Source: Saturnia japonica (Eukaryota; Arthropoda; Insecta; Lepidoptera; Saturniidae). From it: a DNA stretch of 64,000 nucleotides. The DNA lies in contig CM065309.1 in NCBI GenBank assembly GCA_033032175.1, forward strand, positions 3,968,001 through 4,032,000, in the 5' to 3' direction. Each line of letters begins with the position of its first letter. Position 1 is the stretch's first letter. The position numbers were made by a program, and so were the translations under genes. Below the pieces are notes generated by a model. It was given only the letters and a program-made list of their open reading frames with translations. It was not told the origin of the DNA and ran no database searches. Below, one piece after another: positions 1-11,424 of this stretch.

Positions 1-147
1 ATTTATTACCAAATGCAGTACCTACGTTAAAACTTGATGTGAGAAATGTTACAAAAAATATTGTATAATTAATATTGTCATTAATTTTTCATGGTTAGTG
101 TCACTATAAAACTATACTTACTTTAATTTTTATTGTATTTATTTTAG

Positions 148-541
148 ATTGAGGAAACTGTACAAGAAAATGAAATTGAAATGGATGTTGAAGTCACTGC
201 TAGTTTTGTACCAGATATGATTATTGATTCTTCTCGCAAAAAAAAAAAAAAAATCACGTATAGAATGCCTGGAACGTATATCGTATCAACGTTTATTAAA
301 AATAAAACGCCTACAGTGCCATCAAAGGCGTTTGAAGCGTAAATTATTTCGCATGGAGGATTTACTTCAAGACTTGAAAAAGAAAGATTTAATGAACAAA
401 ACCGATGTCCATATATTAAGCGGAATCAATATCTCAAGTGCTGAAATAATTAAGAGACAGTTTATTAAAAGTAAAAATCTTCCCAATGAAAAGAAATACT
501 CGGAAAATCTTAGGAAAAGAGACAGACTTACAATAAATTAA
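148..541 (+). pseudogene. Last exon of a THAP-type coiled-coil protein, frame broken in a poly-A tract
   Basis: A 3' splice site (tattttag) ends at 147. From 148 the frame is open and reads an acidic stretch (starting IEETVQENEIEMDVEV) into a lysine run encoded by 16 consecutive A (238-253). Past that run the original frame soon stops. The coding-like sequence continues in the next frame as a basic coiled coil (LLKIKRLQCHQRRLKRKLF), then KKYSENLRKR and a stop at 539-541. The coil followed by a 'YSENLR' box is what I know from THAP-domain proteins related to P-element transposases; those continue much further with 'FALTLHFYS'-like sequence, so this copy is C-terminally truncated. The THAP zinc finger would lie left of the window. 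AATAAA signals follow at about 630-655. The one-base frame difference in a homopolymer may be a sequencing or assembly error or a real pseudogene lesion. Confidence 0.5.
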
Positions 542-1390
542 TTTTATTTGAAGGTTCTTGAAAAATGTTTTAACTTTTTGTTATTATATATATTATGTAT
601 TTAGTGATTAAGATAATTATGTTATCATTATTATAATAAACAAGTAAAATAAACATTTGTCGAAGTTATTTTTAACACCAACGAATATATCGATATAATG
701 TCCGTACCGGCGGACAACGCACATCACTTTAGAGATGAGGGACAAACCACGCCCTACCCCCGTGCCCTTCCTTACACCCGCGTAAATGAATCGCATTGTT
801 TCGATACTTATAACAAGTTTTGCACTCTCTAGGTACAGTGAGCGGACTTTATTACTCTATGCTTTTATATGTGCAATAATGAATATATATATAATTGTGT
901 TTACATTTTTTTTAATTTCCGTCTTACTACAGACATTTTTTTCTTAGAAATAGATAAATTTTGTATATCACGCTTGTTTATCTACGAAAATGTGACTATT
1001 TTTTACGTGTTGTGAACTTTGTCAAATGAAATATTTTTGCTAGGCACTTTAATTTATTTTTCAAGAAAGTAATTTTGGAGTTAGTAGACAGCTACTACCT
1101 ATGAACATATGAACAGTCATATTAATATATATATATATGTATGTCGACATTACAACTCAAATAAAATATTTCAGATCATGATACAATTTCATTCGATATT
1201 ATCAGGATCATCTTATATTATTTGCTAATTAATGCGTATTTTCTTAACGGTTAATTATTTAAAATAAACGTTGATTATAATTCTAAAGTGTTGTATAAAA
1301 AATACAAACAAATAATTTGAGTCACATAGTATTTTACTTGACACAAATTGTTGTCGACACCTGAAGGTAGTGAATTGTTACTATCTTGTC
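542..1390. other. Intergenic stretch
   Basis: Contains the likely poly(A) signals of the THAP-type gene (630-655). A GC-richer patch at about 700-840 has no open frame. AT-rich sequence with a short TA microsatellite (about 1124-1140) follows. I see no gene. Confidence 0.5.
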
Positions 1391-1430
1391 TATAAATGAA
1401 GTAACGGTTATCGACAACTCAGAACCACCA
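1391..1430 (+). promoter_or_regulatory. Candidate core promoter of the secreted-protein gene
   Basis: TATAAATG at 1391-1398 is followed about 25-30 bp later by ACTCAGAACC, an arthropod-like initiator. The first ATG after it is at 1444, the start used in the gene model. The spacing is typical for a TATA-driven insect gene. Inferred from sequence only. Confidence 0.4.
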
Positions 1431-1443
1431 TCAAACTGTCGAG

Positions 1444-4400
1444 ATGTCACAACGTCTTCTAGATACAACGGTACCGTTCTGATAGTTTTATTATAGCACT
1501 ATAAATTACTTCCTGTATTTAAAAAAGTAAACCAATAAGAGTGTTTATAACTAGTGTTTGTGTAAACAGTGATATTTAACTTTTTTCGATTTTGTAATTA
1601 GATAAAAACCTTACTTAAAAAAATGAAATGTCTTGTATTGTAATAGATAGTAGAACTCCTTTAAAACTACAATTTTCAGTTTTTATTTTATTTCATGAAA
1701 AATAAAAGTTTGTAACTGTAAGAACTTAAGGACTTAACTCAAAATATTATACAGTAAATTTGAACCATAATAACTATTACACATTTATATATCTATCTTC
1801 GATGTACATCATATTTGGATTTATACATATATTAGAAACCGGCAGAGATTTTTTTTGTTTGTTTGAACTCTGATATCTCTAGAACTTCCAGTCAGATTTA
1901 AATAAACGTTTTTGAATCTTATAGCCTATTTATTGATGAAGGTTATATGTTATATTACTTCACGCTAACATTCTAAGGAGAGGAGTAGTAACGATGTACG
2001 TCAAGCAATCTGGCAAGCGGTAGGCAAGTACGGGAAGTGATAATGACGATCTAAAGACTACACGAGTGCGTTGGAGGCGGTACTGAGTGGAGAATTAGTC
2101 AAATAAATTTAACACACAGTTACTTCTAATTAAGTTTTTATTAAGTTGTAGTATTAGGCAGTGAGCTTTCTTAGTGTGCGGCGAAATAGATTTTAATGGT
2201 ATCTCTTATTGGAATGATACAATACAAGCAGTGTACAGTAGTACAAGCCTGCATCTCTCTAGGGATAATAGCATAATTTTGTTGCTAATGTAACTATGGA
2301 ATGCATATTGTAAATTTAATTTAATTTTCAGAGATGCCTGTGGTACTTCTTAGTTCTTCACACGTCATCAATATGGACTCCAGTGCAAAGCATCACAGTA
2401 AGAACTCCGCCTAGCAACCCATCAACGGTTGAAGCGCAAGCAAAATTTTTTCAGTAAGCATTGCCACTGTTAAGCTTGATTGCTTATTTAACACAACTTT
2501 ATCATTAGTGAATAGAAAGTGACCTAGTTAATTTGCATTTAAATCTCAGCCTTCAGTTGGATTGGATTCGATTGAAATTACAATATGCAGATAAATTGCG
2601 TAAGAATTATTATTGCGAGCGGCATTTTTTGTATCGTGGAGCTTCCTGTAATAAACTATACTGTGATAATGTTGAATTTAATAGTATTTACTAGTATAGT
2701 GATTGTTTAAACAAATTAAAAACCCCCGGCACAAATAACCTATTCATTCAGACCATGTCATTGATATGTTCATATCAATGAGCCCAAACACGATACTTCT
2801 GCTGTAAGTTGGTAAGGAATTGTGTATCCTGCAAATTTTAGATGATTCTTGCAATATCATAGAAGTAATTGGATACCAAATTTCGAATCGATTCCTTCCT
2901 CAACGAGATAATGATCTGCAAACGGCTAAACAGATTTTTTAAAGTTATAGCTAAGAACATTCGATCAACAAAAAAAAAAAAAAAAAAAAAAAAAAATTGG
3001 TTGATCTGTTTGGGAGTTATGATATCACAAACAGACACGCAGATAGATTAACTTTATTATATAACACCTCTCTGTTTGTGACGGGGGCTCAAAGCATTTT
3101 TATTTTCAAAAATAAACGGTCTAGTTATACTAAAACGCATGAAATTTTATGCGCTATCTGCCAGTGACTAAAGACCTAATAAATTTCAGAAATTTACTCG
3201 TATTTGTAGAGTTAGAGAAATTAGCTTTTTATGTACATTTCTTTAGTGTAATTTTTAATTAACATAGTTTTTAATTATATAATAGGACTAAATATTGCAA
3301 TAGTGATAGTTAGTGAAAGTATATATTTGCTTTATAGGGATTTTTTCTCGGTACAGTTGAGTCCGTACAACATAGAGTTCGGTCATGTCTGCGAGGACCC
3401 CAACACATGGGAGCAACGATACGAGAAGAAAGATTTTAAGAACCACAGGGACATGGGAAAAGTAAACAATATTCTATCTCGCTGTCACTAACTATCTGTG
3501 TTTCTTTCTCTGTTCCGCTTCGCTTGACTTCGCTGAAGGTATAGGCACTTGCCCACATCTGAGGACTTCGATCAAGGGCACCGGTTGGGCAGCGATCGCC
3601 ACTTCACTGAGCGTCATGAGAGGTCCAGACCTTCTGCGGGACTATTTTCTGCTAAAGTACGCTTTTAATGCTTCATAAAACCTCTTTCCTGATTTTTTTT
3701 CTACATGTCTATTTACTTTGTGCCATGAGTACCAGGATACGATTTATGCGATTGCCTCAAGTAACAAAACATTATTTATGCAACTAAACAATAATTCTCA
3801 CATGTTATCAACTGGATATAAATTGTTTTCGCAATTAAAATCAGCATTTTATTTAAAACGTTGCAGGTTTATCTAATAAAGCTAACTTTCTTTTCCGTCT
3901 TCATAAAAAGCAGCTAACCCTTTCTAAATCTTCTTTCCAAAAAAGATCTTCACTTAAATTAACACTACAAATAATAACTATATCAATTGTTCACTGATTA
4001 AAAAAGGATTCAAATGTACCTTATATATTTTGAATTATACATATGTATTATTATAAATAGGTGCGATGGGGAGACAAGAAAGGTGGATACGGAGAACATT
4101 ATTGGGACTTGAACCATGCTGGACATGCCGGTGACCATGGCAATGATGGATACGAGAGTGATCACGATGATGGTGCCTACCATGAAAGTGACCATGGTAC
4201 TTACGATGAGCCAAGTGAACATTCTCCCACCTACGGTAAAGATGAGTATAATCCAGAGAGAGCATCAAATTACGAAGAAAGTAGTCGGGCTAAAAGAGCT
4301 CATCCACGGGTAAAATCAGAAACGGAGAAACCAAAGAAAGAAATTAGTAATAAGGAAATTGTACACTCAGCTCCAACTCACGAAGTTGAGTACTCTAATG

Positions 4401-4753
4401 ACAGAGAAACTTATAAGCCATCTAAAAGACATCCTCAGAGGGAAATAAATGAACCACATGAAAACTATAAGCCAAAGGAACATAAAAACCAAGTAGTGTT
4501 AGTTGTTACTGAGAAGGATGACACTGAAGAAGTAAACGAACCAGCGGTTAAAAGTCAACCTGAATTGACTCAGTATGTTCCATATGAAGGCGGGGCTGGC
4601 GTTAGACAACATCAACATCCTGAAGTCACTGCAGCTACTTCAGTTCCTAGACTCTTCTTGGAACCATCGACGGGTCATGTTGTAGACCGAGCAACGGGAC
4701 AAGCCTACGTGTTGCAGCCTATTATAGCTCTAAATAATAATTACAAAAATTAG
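1444..4753 (+). CDS. Secreted His/Glu/Lys-rich insect protein (DUF4779-like), four exons
   Basis: Model: exons 1444-1470, 2332-2397, 3357-3461 and 4061-4753, all junctions in phase 0, giving 296 aa. Exon 1 (nine codons) supplies the start. Exon 2 (RCLWYFLVLHTSSIWTPVQS) is a hydrophobic core, so exons 1-2 look like a signal peptide. Exon 3 holds a conserved-looking segment, YNIEFGHVCEDPNTWEQRY. The donor at 3462 (GTAAAC) joins in frame to WGDKKGGYGEHYWDL in exon 4. The rest is low-complexity: His/Asp/Gly-rich (about residues 85-125), a basic 'RAKRAHPR' site that could be cut by a furin-like protease, a Lys/Glu/Pro-rich middle, and an ordered C-terminus with PRLFLEPSTGHVVDRATGQA. The architecture fits an insect-specific extracellular, perhaps cuticle-associated, protein of the DUF4779 type; that family name is from memory and tentative. 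ATTAAA at 4821-4826 is a likely poly(A) signal. Exons 3-4 are secure, exon 2 likely, exon 1 least certain because its donor (G|GTACCG) is weak. Confidence 0.65.
2971..2994. repeat. Poly-A tract
   Basis: A long uninterrupted A run inside intron 2 of the secreted-protein gene. The lysine- and phenylalanine-run reading frames across it are artefacts. Confidence 0.8.
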
Positions 4754-4826
4754 TTTAATTTTTCTATACCTACGTTTTAGTTTAGTATTTATAAGATTTG
4801 TTATAACTATTTATTTTTTAATTAAA

Positions 4827-5880
4827 TCATAAATAATGTTTTTTGTTTTGTTTTCAACAAAATAATTATTCTAAATGCTACAACCTACAATAGATAACCA
4901 AGCTCAAATTTAAAAAAAAAAACACTAGTTCCTCAATTAGAGTCGATAAATATATGTATTTATCATATATAATTTAATACGTTAAGTAAATTACCCTAAG
5001 ATTAATTTCATCACTCCAGGATAAAATAAAAACCGAATGAATATAATTATACTATATTCGTATAACGTAGGTACTCAATTCTCAATTTCGTATACATTTA
5101 AAGTAAATCTAAATTTTGTGCCTGCAGAGTGTACGTAATTGAGAGATTTATGTTAATTTTTGCAAAATATAATTAAAATGAAAAGCATTACACACAATCT
5201 TTTTGGTAAAAATACCTTTATTACAACAATGTTAGAACAACCTATGTTAGAAAATTATCTTGCTCGAATTCGTGGGTAAGTTAAACCATTATGCAAGATT
5301 GAAAAATTAAACTGATATACCGTTTTACGTAAGATGTTGTAATATTTCACTCTATGCACTTTTACGTGATTAGGTAATAATTGAACAAATACGAAATTGA
5401 AAGCTGTTATAGCAATTATATGTTTATGCGTAAGTAATTTTAAACTAATACAATCAATTTTATTTTTAATTCGACTTTTCTAATGCAAGTTACACAGCAA
5501 GTAGTTCGAAGAGTTTAAATAGCTTGTAGTTTAGTGTTTATTAGAAAAACGGTTACTCTGAATAAGTAGTAGGATTTTTCAACTTTATTTATTTTTATAA
5601 TATCGGTACCCCTCGGGTCCGCGCGTGATTATTACCAGTGATTATTTTCATCCGTAATTATGTTTTTACTCATATTAATGACAATTTGTATATAATCCTA
5701 TCGACTGAGAAGTGCTTTTATTATGTATTTCCCGTGCAAAATCCATTGTATTTTTTTTTTCGATTATTGAAAGTACCTACTCGTATTTTTGAACATTTTT
5801 AAATTCTTGTCATTAGAGCAAATGAAACAAGCATCAAAATCGGTTGATATTTAATATATTTTTTTAAGACTACTAATAGT
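4827..5880. other. Intergenic, no gene seen
   Basis: AT-rich sequence downstream of the secreted-protein gene. No open frame with coding character, no terminal repeats and no tRNA-like box was seen. Confidence 0.5.
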
Positions 5881-5883
5881 ATC

Positions 5884-6140
5884 GCCTCATTAGCCTAGTG
5901 GTCGTAAGCGCAACTGCTATGATCAAGGTCCTGGGTTCGATTCCCAGGTCGAACAAAGCGTTATTGGGTTTTTCTATTAAATTCTCAGTAGCAGCTCGGA
6001 GTTTAGATTTATGCTCTATTAATGGCAATAGGCTCGTCCCCTATTACATGGGACCAAAAGACACACACGGCGAACTGTAGGTGTACATTAGTACACCTCT
6101 GCCTAACCCTACGGCGATACAGACGTAATGGTATGTATGA
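5884..6140 (+). repeat. tRNA-derived SINE, family 1
   Basis: The head reads like a tRNA gene: TAGCCTAGTGG (A box) at about 5892 and GGTTCGATTCC (B box) at about 5935. The tail contains 'ctcagtagcagctcggagtttag', 'ggcaataggctcgtcccc' and 'gtacacctctgcctaaccct'. The same tail occurs near 12837-13060, 37487-37730, 41862-42105 and 63801-64000, which proves it is a dispersed repeat and not a tRNA gene. Pol III promoter boxes are intact in this copy. Confidence 0.85.
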
Positions 6141-6299
6141 TGGTGTTATTGACAATATTTATAACCTATCAATTGTGGAATGACTTATACATAGTAACTA
6201 AAGTTAAAATTTCATCAAAATAATTTCAACCTATAAATGTAGGTAGGTATACCATGGACGGTATACATTAAAAAGAAATTGTAAATTTATTTCCTATTC

Positions 6300-6345
6300 C
6301 CTTTTCCTCTATTTCCTTCCTTCCTTCCTTTTATTTCCATTGCCT
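6300..6345 (+). repeat. Pyrimidine-rich CTTC microsatellite
   Basis: Short degenerate (CTTC)n run inside a wider C/T-rich stretch. The sequence from 6345 to 6898 is AT-rich with several ATCGATTG motifs (about 6471-6690) and no gene. Confidence 0.6.
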
Positions 6346-6898
6346 ATCCTTTAACAATGGCATAAAGGTAAGCATCCGGTGTTCAAAATTTCATAAAAAT
6401 CGATCAACCTATTTTTGAGCTAAATCGTATTGGGAAATTATTGGTTTTCGGACAATCAATACAATAATGACTATCGATTGTTTTTAGGATGGAATATAAT
6501 ATATCAACCTATCGAGCGACGACAGCTCAAAAAAGGTTACGTGTTCTAAAGTTTGCGTACTTTAGTAACTCCACGGGTTAAAAAAGAGGGCATCCGCGCA
6601 TCATCTTCCTTGTACTCACATAAATACCCCGTACTATGTATTGGAAATCAACAATCGATTGTTCGATTGTGCTAATTATTATCGATTAATAGATGTTTAA
6701 CCAACACTATGGAATATTTTAACTTGCGTGACTGTAATTACAGGAATACAGAAAATTAATTGGTGAATGTGAAACTAATTGAGTAGGTAGCTGTTGTTAT
6801 GAAATAATAAGCAATTGATTTTAAAAGTGGTGCCATAAGAGATATCCCATCAGCAACATCCCAGAAATCATTTTGACTTATCGAGATCTATAACTACA

Positions 6899-7410
6899 AA
6901 TAAATAAAATTGAAGTGTCTGTTTGTAATCTCAAAATAACAGGTCTTTATTTAATGTATATTATAATATAATTACGGTACATAAATATTAAAAAAAAATT
7001 GTCTGTCTGTTTGTTCTGGGTAATCTCCGAAAGGGTTGAACCGATTTTGATGGGAGTTTCACTGTCAGATAGCTGATGTTAAAAGGAGTCACTTGGGCTA
7101 CTTTTGTTTTAGACAAAGATATAGGATCCGCGCAAATAAAAACGTATTCGAAAATACGACGATTTCGGGGCGCTTATGTGTCTTACGCTGAGTAAACTAT
7201 AATAAATATTATATCAAATTAATGTACTACATAATTGTAGGTCTTAAAAAAGACCTACGAAAAAGTCAGCGAGAGTATTTGTCTATCACATCAATAAGCC
7301 TTTTTGCCTATAAAGTAACCAGGAGCGGGGGCACGGGGGAGGTAGCACAATTCGCGCGTGTTCCCGATCGACGTAATCCACGTGAGCACAGCCGCAGGCA
7401 CAGCTAGTAT
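6899..7410 (+). repeat. Short interspersed element, 'gtctgtctgt...cagctagt' family, copy 1
   Basis: Order of blocks: 'aaaattgaagtgtctgttt', a gtctgtctgtttgttc tract, 'accgattttgatggga', 'gctgatgtt..aaggagt', 'cgcttatg..ttacgctgagtaaac', and an end at 'gcacagctagt'. The blocks recur in the same order, or wholly inverted, near 7683, 8200, 10918, 13575 and 26668. It carries no intact coding sequence; reading frames across it are chance. I infer a non-autonomous element common in Lepidoptera but do not assign a family name. Confidence 0.75.
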
Positions 7411-7682
7411 TAAAATAAATCTTCTGATAATAAAACCACAGGTTTAAACAGTTATTAATTCAGATGTTATCATAATTATTATCATTTTCGAAAATCGCTT
7501 TCAATCGAACCCGAACGTTATTTTAGTACAATGCAAATGAAGGGGTCACTTGTATTTCCCACGTCCCTTCCTGCCCAAACAGGTTTGAATGGTGGGAGAT
7601 TGTCTTTGAATGCTTTCCGTTCAAACTGTCAGTTATTTGTTTACAACGTTACACGCGGGCGATAATCTATGCAAATAGATAA

Positions 7683-7850
7683 AATTGTTGTGTGTGATAC
7701 TATATAAAAAATTGTTCTTAAAATTTTTGTCTGTCTGTCTGTTTATTTCGGATAATCTGCGAAATGGTTGGACCGATTTTTACGGGACTTTCACTGGCAA
7801 ATAGCTGATGTTATAAGGAGTAACTTAGGCCACTTTTATAAAAAAAAAAA
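7683..7850 (+). repeat. Partial copy 2 of the gtctgtctgt...cagctagt element
   Basis: Contains only the head of the element: 'tttttgtctgtctgtctg', 'accgatttttacgggacttt' and 'gctgatgttataaggagtaa'. It is truncated at an A run (about 7841-7851), beyond which a TCTCTC microsatellite (about 7882-7902) follows. Confidence 0.7.
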
Positions 7851-8199
7851 AGTGAGAGTTCACACGTGGTAGAAGTGAAACTTCTCTCTCTCTCTCCCTC
7901 TCTTTGTATATAGTATATATTTCGAGCTCATTAAGAATAGACGAAGGACAGGGAACTGTATAGAAACACATTCTATCTCATTCTCTCACAGTCTAAAACC
8001 TATATATGTATATACATTTATAGCTATCTCTTTTTCGTTACACATTTTCGTTTCATAAAATCCAAGTCACAACGTCCCAAGAGAAATATCACTTCAAAAA
8101 GAAAAATATATATCACTTGAAGCGTTTCTCCACTGAACACCAAGAAGTATAATATCCACATACCTACCTACTTCAATATTATTTATATAATATTATTAT

Positions 8200-8740
8200 A
8201 CTAGCTGTGCCCGCAGCTTCGTTCACTTGGCCTACAGAATGCCCGCGCGAATATTGTTACCTCGATCCCGGCTATTTTGAAGACAAAAATGCTTAGTATA
8301 TAGCTTATAAAAATGTGTGTTCCTTAGACGACATACGTATACTCTTGCTGACTTTATGTAGTTCTTTTTAATGTCTACAATTATTTAGTATATTAATTTG
8401 CTATATCTATTATGGTTTACTCAGCGTAAGTAATTTAAGCGCCCGAATTGATTCAACATGACCAGTTTTTTATATTTGTGCAGAACTCTAGTTATTTTTC
8501 TAAAATAAAAGTAACCTAAGTTACATCCTATAAAATTAGCTAACCTCCAGTGAAAGTCCCGTCAAAATCGGACCAACCGTTTCGGAGATACCCGGAACAG
8601 ACTGACAAAAATAAAAAAGGGTTTTATGTTATGGGTATCGTATATACTTTCTAAAATAAAGAAATGGAAATGGTATAGTAAAAAAACTGTTATTTTGACA
8701 TTACGAAACAGATACTTCAATATCATTAATTGTATAGATT
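8200..8740 (-). repeat. Inverted copy 3 of the gtctgtctgt...cagctagt element
   Basis: Starts with 'actagctgtgcccgcagctt' and ends near 'aatatcattaattgtatag'. All internal blocks are in reverse-complement order relative to copy 1. Confidence 0.75.
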
Positions 8741-10259
8741 TATTATAATACTCATCCTCTGCTCTCGGGGATAGCATAGATACCAATTTCACGTACATTT
8801 TTGTTATGTAATGGGGCCAAAGAGTAAATAAAACGTTAAGAAAAAATTTGGAAACAGGTAGTGTAGTATTGTGTTTAAAATCTACAGTTATTTAACAATG
8901 AACAGCAATCTCCCCACAGTTCAATGGTCCGGAAGTCTATAGGGATGCGAAGCGCGCACGCGACACAGATGAAAAACTCTTCGAGGGTTGATGCTGTAAA
9001 AACTTTTGTCGGGGGGTTGTACTGTTTATAAGAAATTTCATATTTCATCACCTTTTAATAAAACATCATTTGAAATTTAATACTATGTTCATTCACTGTT
9101 GCTTATTTGATGTTTTTCTTATTTTAAAAGTATGTTGGTAACGTCATGAAGTTTGACATCAAGGGGGGGGGGGGGGATCGTGGGAGGAGAGCGGGAGTTG
9201 GCCACACGGTGAGCGGTGAGAAAGAAAGTATGACACATGTACTCTCTTTTAACTATATATACCAATATTATAAAGAGGAAAGATTTGATTTTTTGTTTCT
9301 TTTTTTGTTTGTAATGGATAAACTTAAAAACTACCGGACCCATTTTAAAATTCTTTCGCCAATTTAAAGTTACAGTATCAGTGAGTAACACGGGCTATAT
9401 TATAATTTGAATAATTAATTTATTCCTCATAACAATTTCGATAGTTTTACACAAAGTATAAAAAACTGCCTATACGGGTGCGATGGCGATGTTTTACGTA
9501 TAAAATTAACACGGGTGAAACCGTGGGGTACAGCTAGTTATTTAATAAAGGTGACAGCATATATTAATGATTGGTTTCCGCGTTGCTTAACACTTCAACC
9601 TATTATCAATGTATGGGAGACAGGCATAAATGAAAATCAGGTACTCGGCTACAGAGTACCCATTTTTTTCCAACTTTGCCGATCAACCAGTCCTCGTTGT
9701 TATGGATTGTTACTACAAAATGCTGGTCAACATTTTAGAACTTTCTAAGGATTTTATTTTTGTGACATCTCAAAATTAATGTTTCGTCTTATTATTTCCA
9801 ATCTACTTGTACAGAAGAACCAAGCTATACGCAAAATACCAGCAGTAATAAATAACATACTTAGAGTAAAAAAGTATGTTTATGAATAAAAAATAAATAT
9901 ATATACCTACATAAAATTCTCCCATAAATTCCCCTGTACATGTTGAATTGAAGGAATGATAGCTACTGAGCTACTGGATCACTACTATCACTATCACTAC
10001 TACTACCACTAGATAGCTTATACTAAAACGGTGTTGATCGGCATAAGTTCCTACAATGAGCCCGAGCTTCAGGAAAAAATCGTTATCGAACCATTGGTAG
10101 AGCATAGGTATAGGTAGACGTCTAACATTGTGGTCAAACACTTAAGAATTTATAAAGAATATTATTAAACATAAGAAAAAAGTAGAAAAAAAAAAACAAA
10201 TTGTTAACTACAGCTAATAATAAAACAATTTTTATGCTTTATGTAAGTGATCACTTACA
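8741..10259. other. Repeat-rich intergenic sequence, no gene
   Basis: Holds a 14-G homopolymer at about 9163-9176. A second element type spans about 9255-9542 and ends in 'gaaaccgtggggtacagcta'. At about 9680-9800 lies a reverse-orientation fragment of the 'acatgcattttaag' family described for 12360. Short open frames here have no coding character. Confidence 0.5.
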
Positions 10260-10494
10260 GCCGTTTTCAATAACATATCTGAGTTTACTATACCCAATTA
10301 GTACATATCTGTAATAAGTATTTGCTTTAACTTAAGACTTAAGGATCGATATCCTTATATATATGATATAATATATTATTTAAATACGAAAATCTATCCA
10401 TTGATAAGTTATTGAAAAAAAAGTAAGGACAAAAGGTTTTATTGGTTTATCTTTAGTAACTGAAACAACGGATAGATAGATTATTGAAAACGGC
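10260..10494. mobile_element. 235-bp MITE with 14-bp terminal inverted repeats
   Basis: gccgttttcaataa at 10260-10273 is exactly inverted as ttattgaaaacggc at 10481-10494. The interior is AT-rich with no open frame. Length, perfect termini and lack of coding capacity fit a miniature inverted-repeat transposable element. I could not settle the target-site duplication, so the superfamily is open. Confidence 0.65.
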
Positions 10495-10499
10495 AGTTA

Positions 10500-10917
10500 T
10501 TTGAGAAACATAGAAATAACACAGTATGTTATTTTGTGATATATCGGCGTTACTATTTCATTGTTTTGTCAATAAACGAATAAAAATAAATTCCCAGGCG
10601 CAAAGAATAATCCTCAAGGAACATTCTTTATCACGTGCAAATTTACAAGACGGTCAAAGGGTGTCCACCCTTTACGAGTTCACAAAGGCTAGACAAACTA
10701 GTTTGACCAGTTCCAACGTGGGAACCATTGTCCAGTGTCTATTGCACGGTTCACCTTTGATGACGATGTGTTGTGACCCTGCCCAGTTCACGGGTGTATT
10801 TTTACACTTGTCCTTTATGGGGTATGGGTCTTCTGTGGGGTACGTAGCATAACACTTCTGTTTGACACACAGTTGAGTAAAACATGATGCGTATATACAT
10901 CTATACGATTATTACAG
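10500..10917. other. Repeat remnant, no gene
   Basis: The 'ggtcaaactagtttg'-like block near 10690-10760 resembles sequence around 13300-13400. This suggests remnants of one older element. The 108-codon open frame here is not supported as a gene. Confidence 0.35.
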
Positions 10918-11424
10918 TAAATAAAATTGAAGTGTCTGTTTATAATATGAAAATAACAGTACAGTTACATTTATTGTAATAAAGTATATACGACACCTAT
11001 AACAAAAAGCCCATTTTTTTAAATTTTTTATGTCTGTCTGTTTGTTCCAGGTAATCTCAGAAACGGTAGGACTGATGTTGACGGGACTTTCTCTGATAGA
11101 TAGCTGACTATATAGGGAGTAACTTAGGTTACTTTTATTTTAGAAAAATAATTAGGGTTCCGCGCAAATAAATAAAAACTGGTCATGGTGAATCGATTTG
11201 GGCGCTTAAATAGCTTATGCTGAGTAAACCATAAGAGATATAGCAAATAAATGTAATACGTAATTATAGGCGTTAAAAAGACATACAAAAAGTCTAGGAA
11301 AGTATATATATATCTTCTAAGGAAGACCTACAACAAGTATTTTTGTCTTTAAAATAGCCAGGAGCAAGATTCGCGCGGGCATTCTGTAGTCCACGTGGGC
11401 GAAGCCACAAGCATAGCTAGTATT
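10918..11424 (+). repeat. Copy 4 of the gtctgtctgt...cagctagt element
   Basis: Near full-length: 'aaaattgaagtgtctgttt' head, gtctgtctgtttgttcc tract at about 11032, 'tgctgagtaaaccataagag' in the middle and 'gcatagctagt' at the end. Confidence 0.75.

Noticed and set aside
2838..3051. Open frames on both strands across a long A run
   Set aside because: They are made of a lysine or phenylalanine homopolymer inside an intron and have no other coding character.
5884..5960. Possible tRNA gene (A and B boxes)
   Set aside because: The same head and a common non-tRNA tail recur at five places in the window, so it is a SINE.
10526..10852. 108-codon plus-strand frame
   Set aside because: It contains blocks shared with 13.3 kb and shows no domain or codon pattern of a gene.
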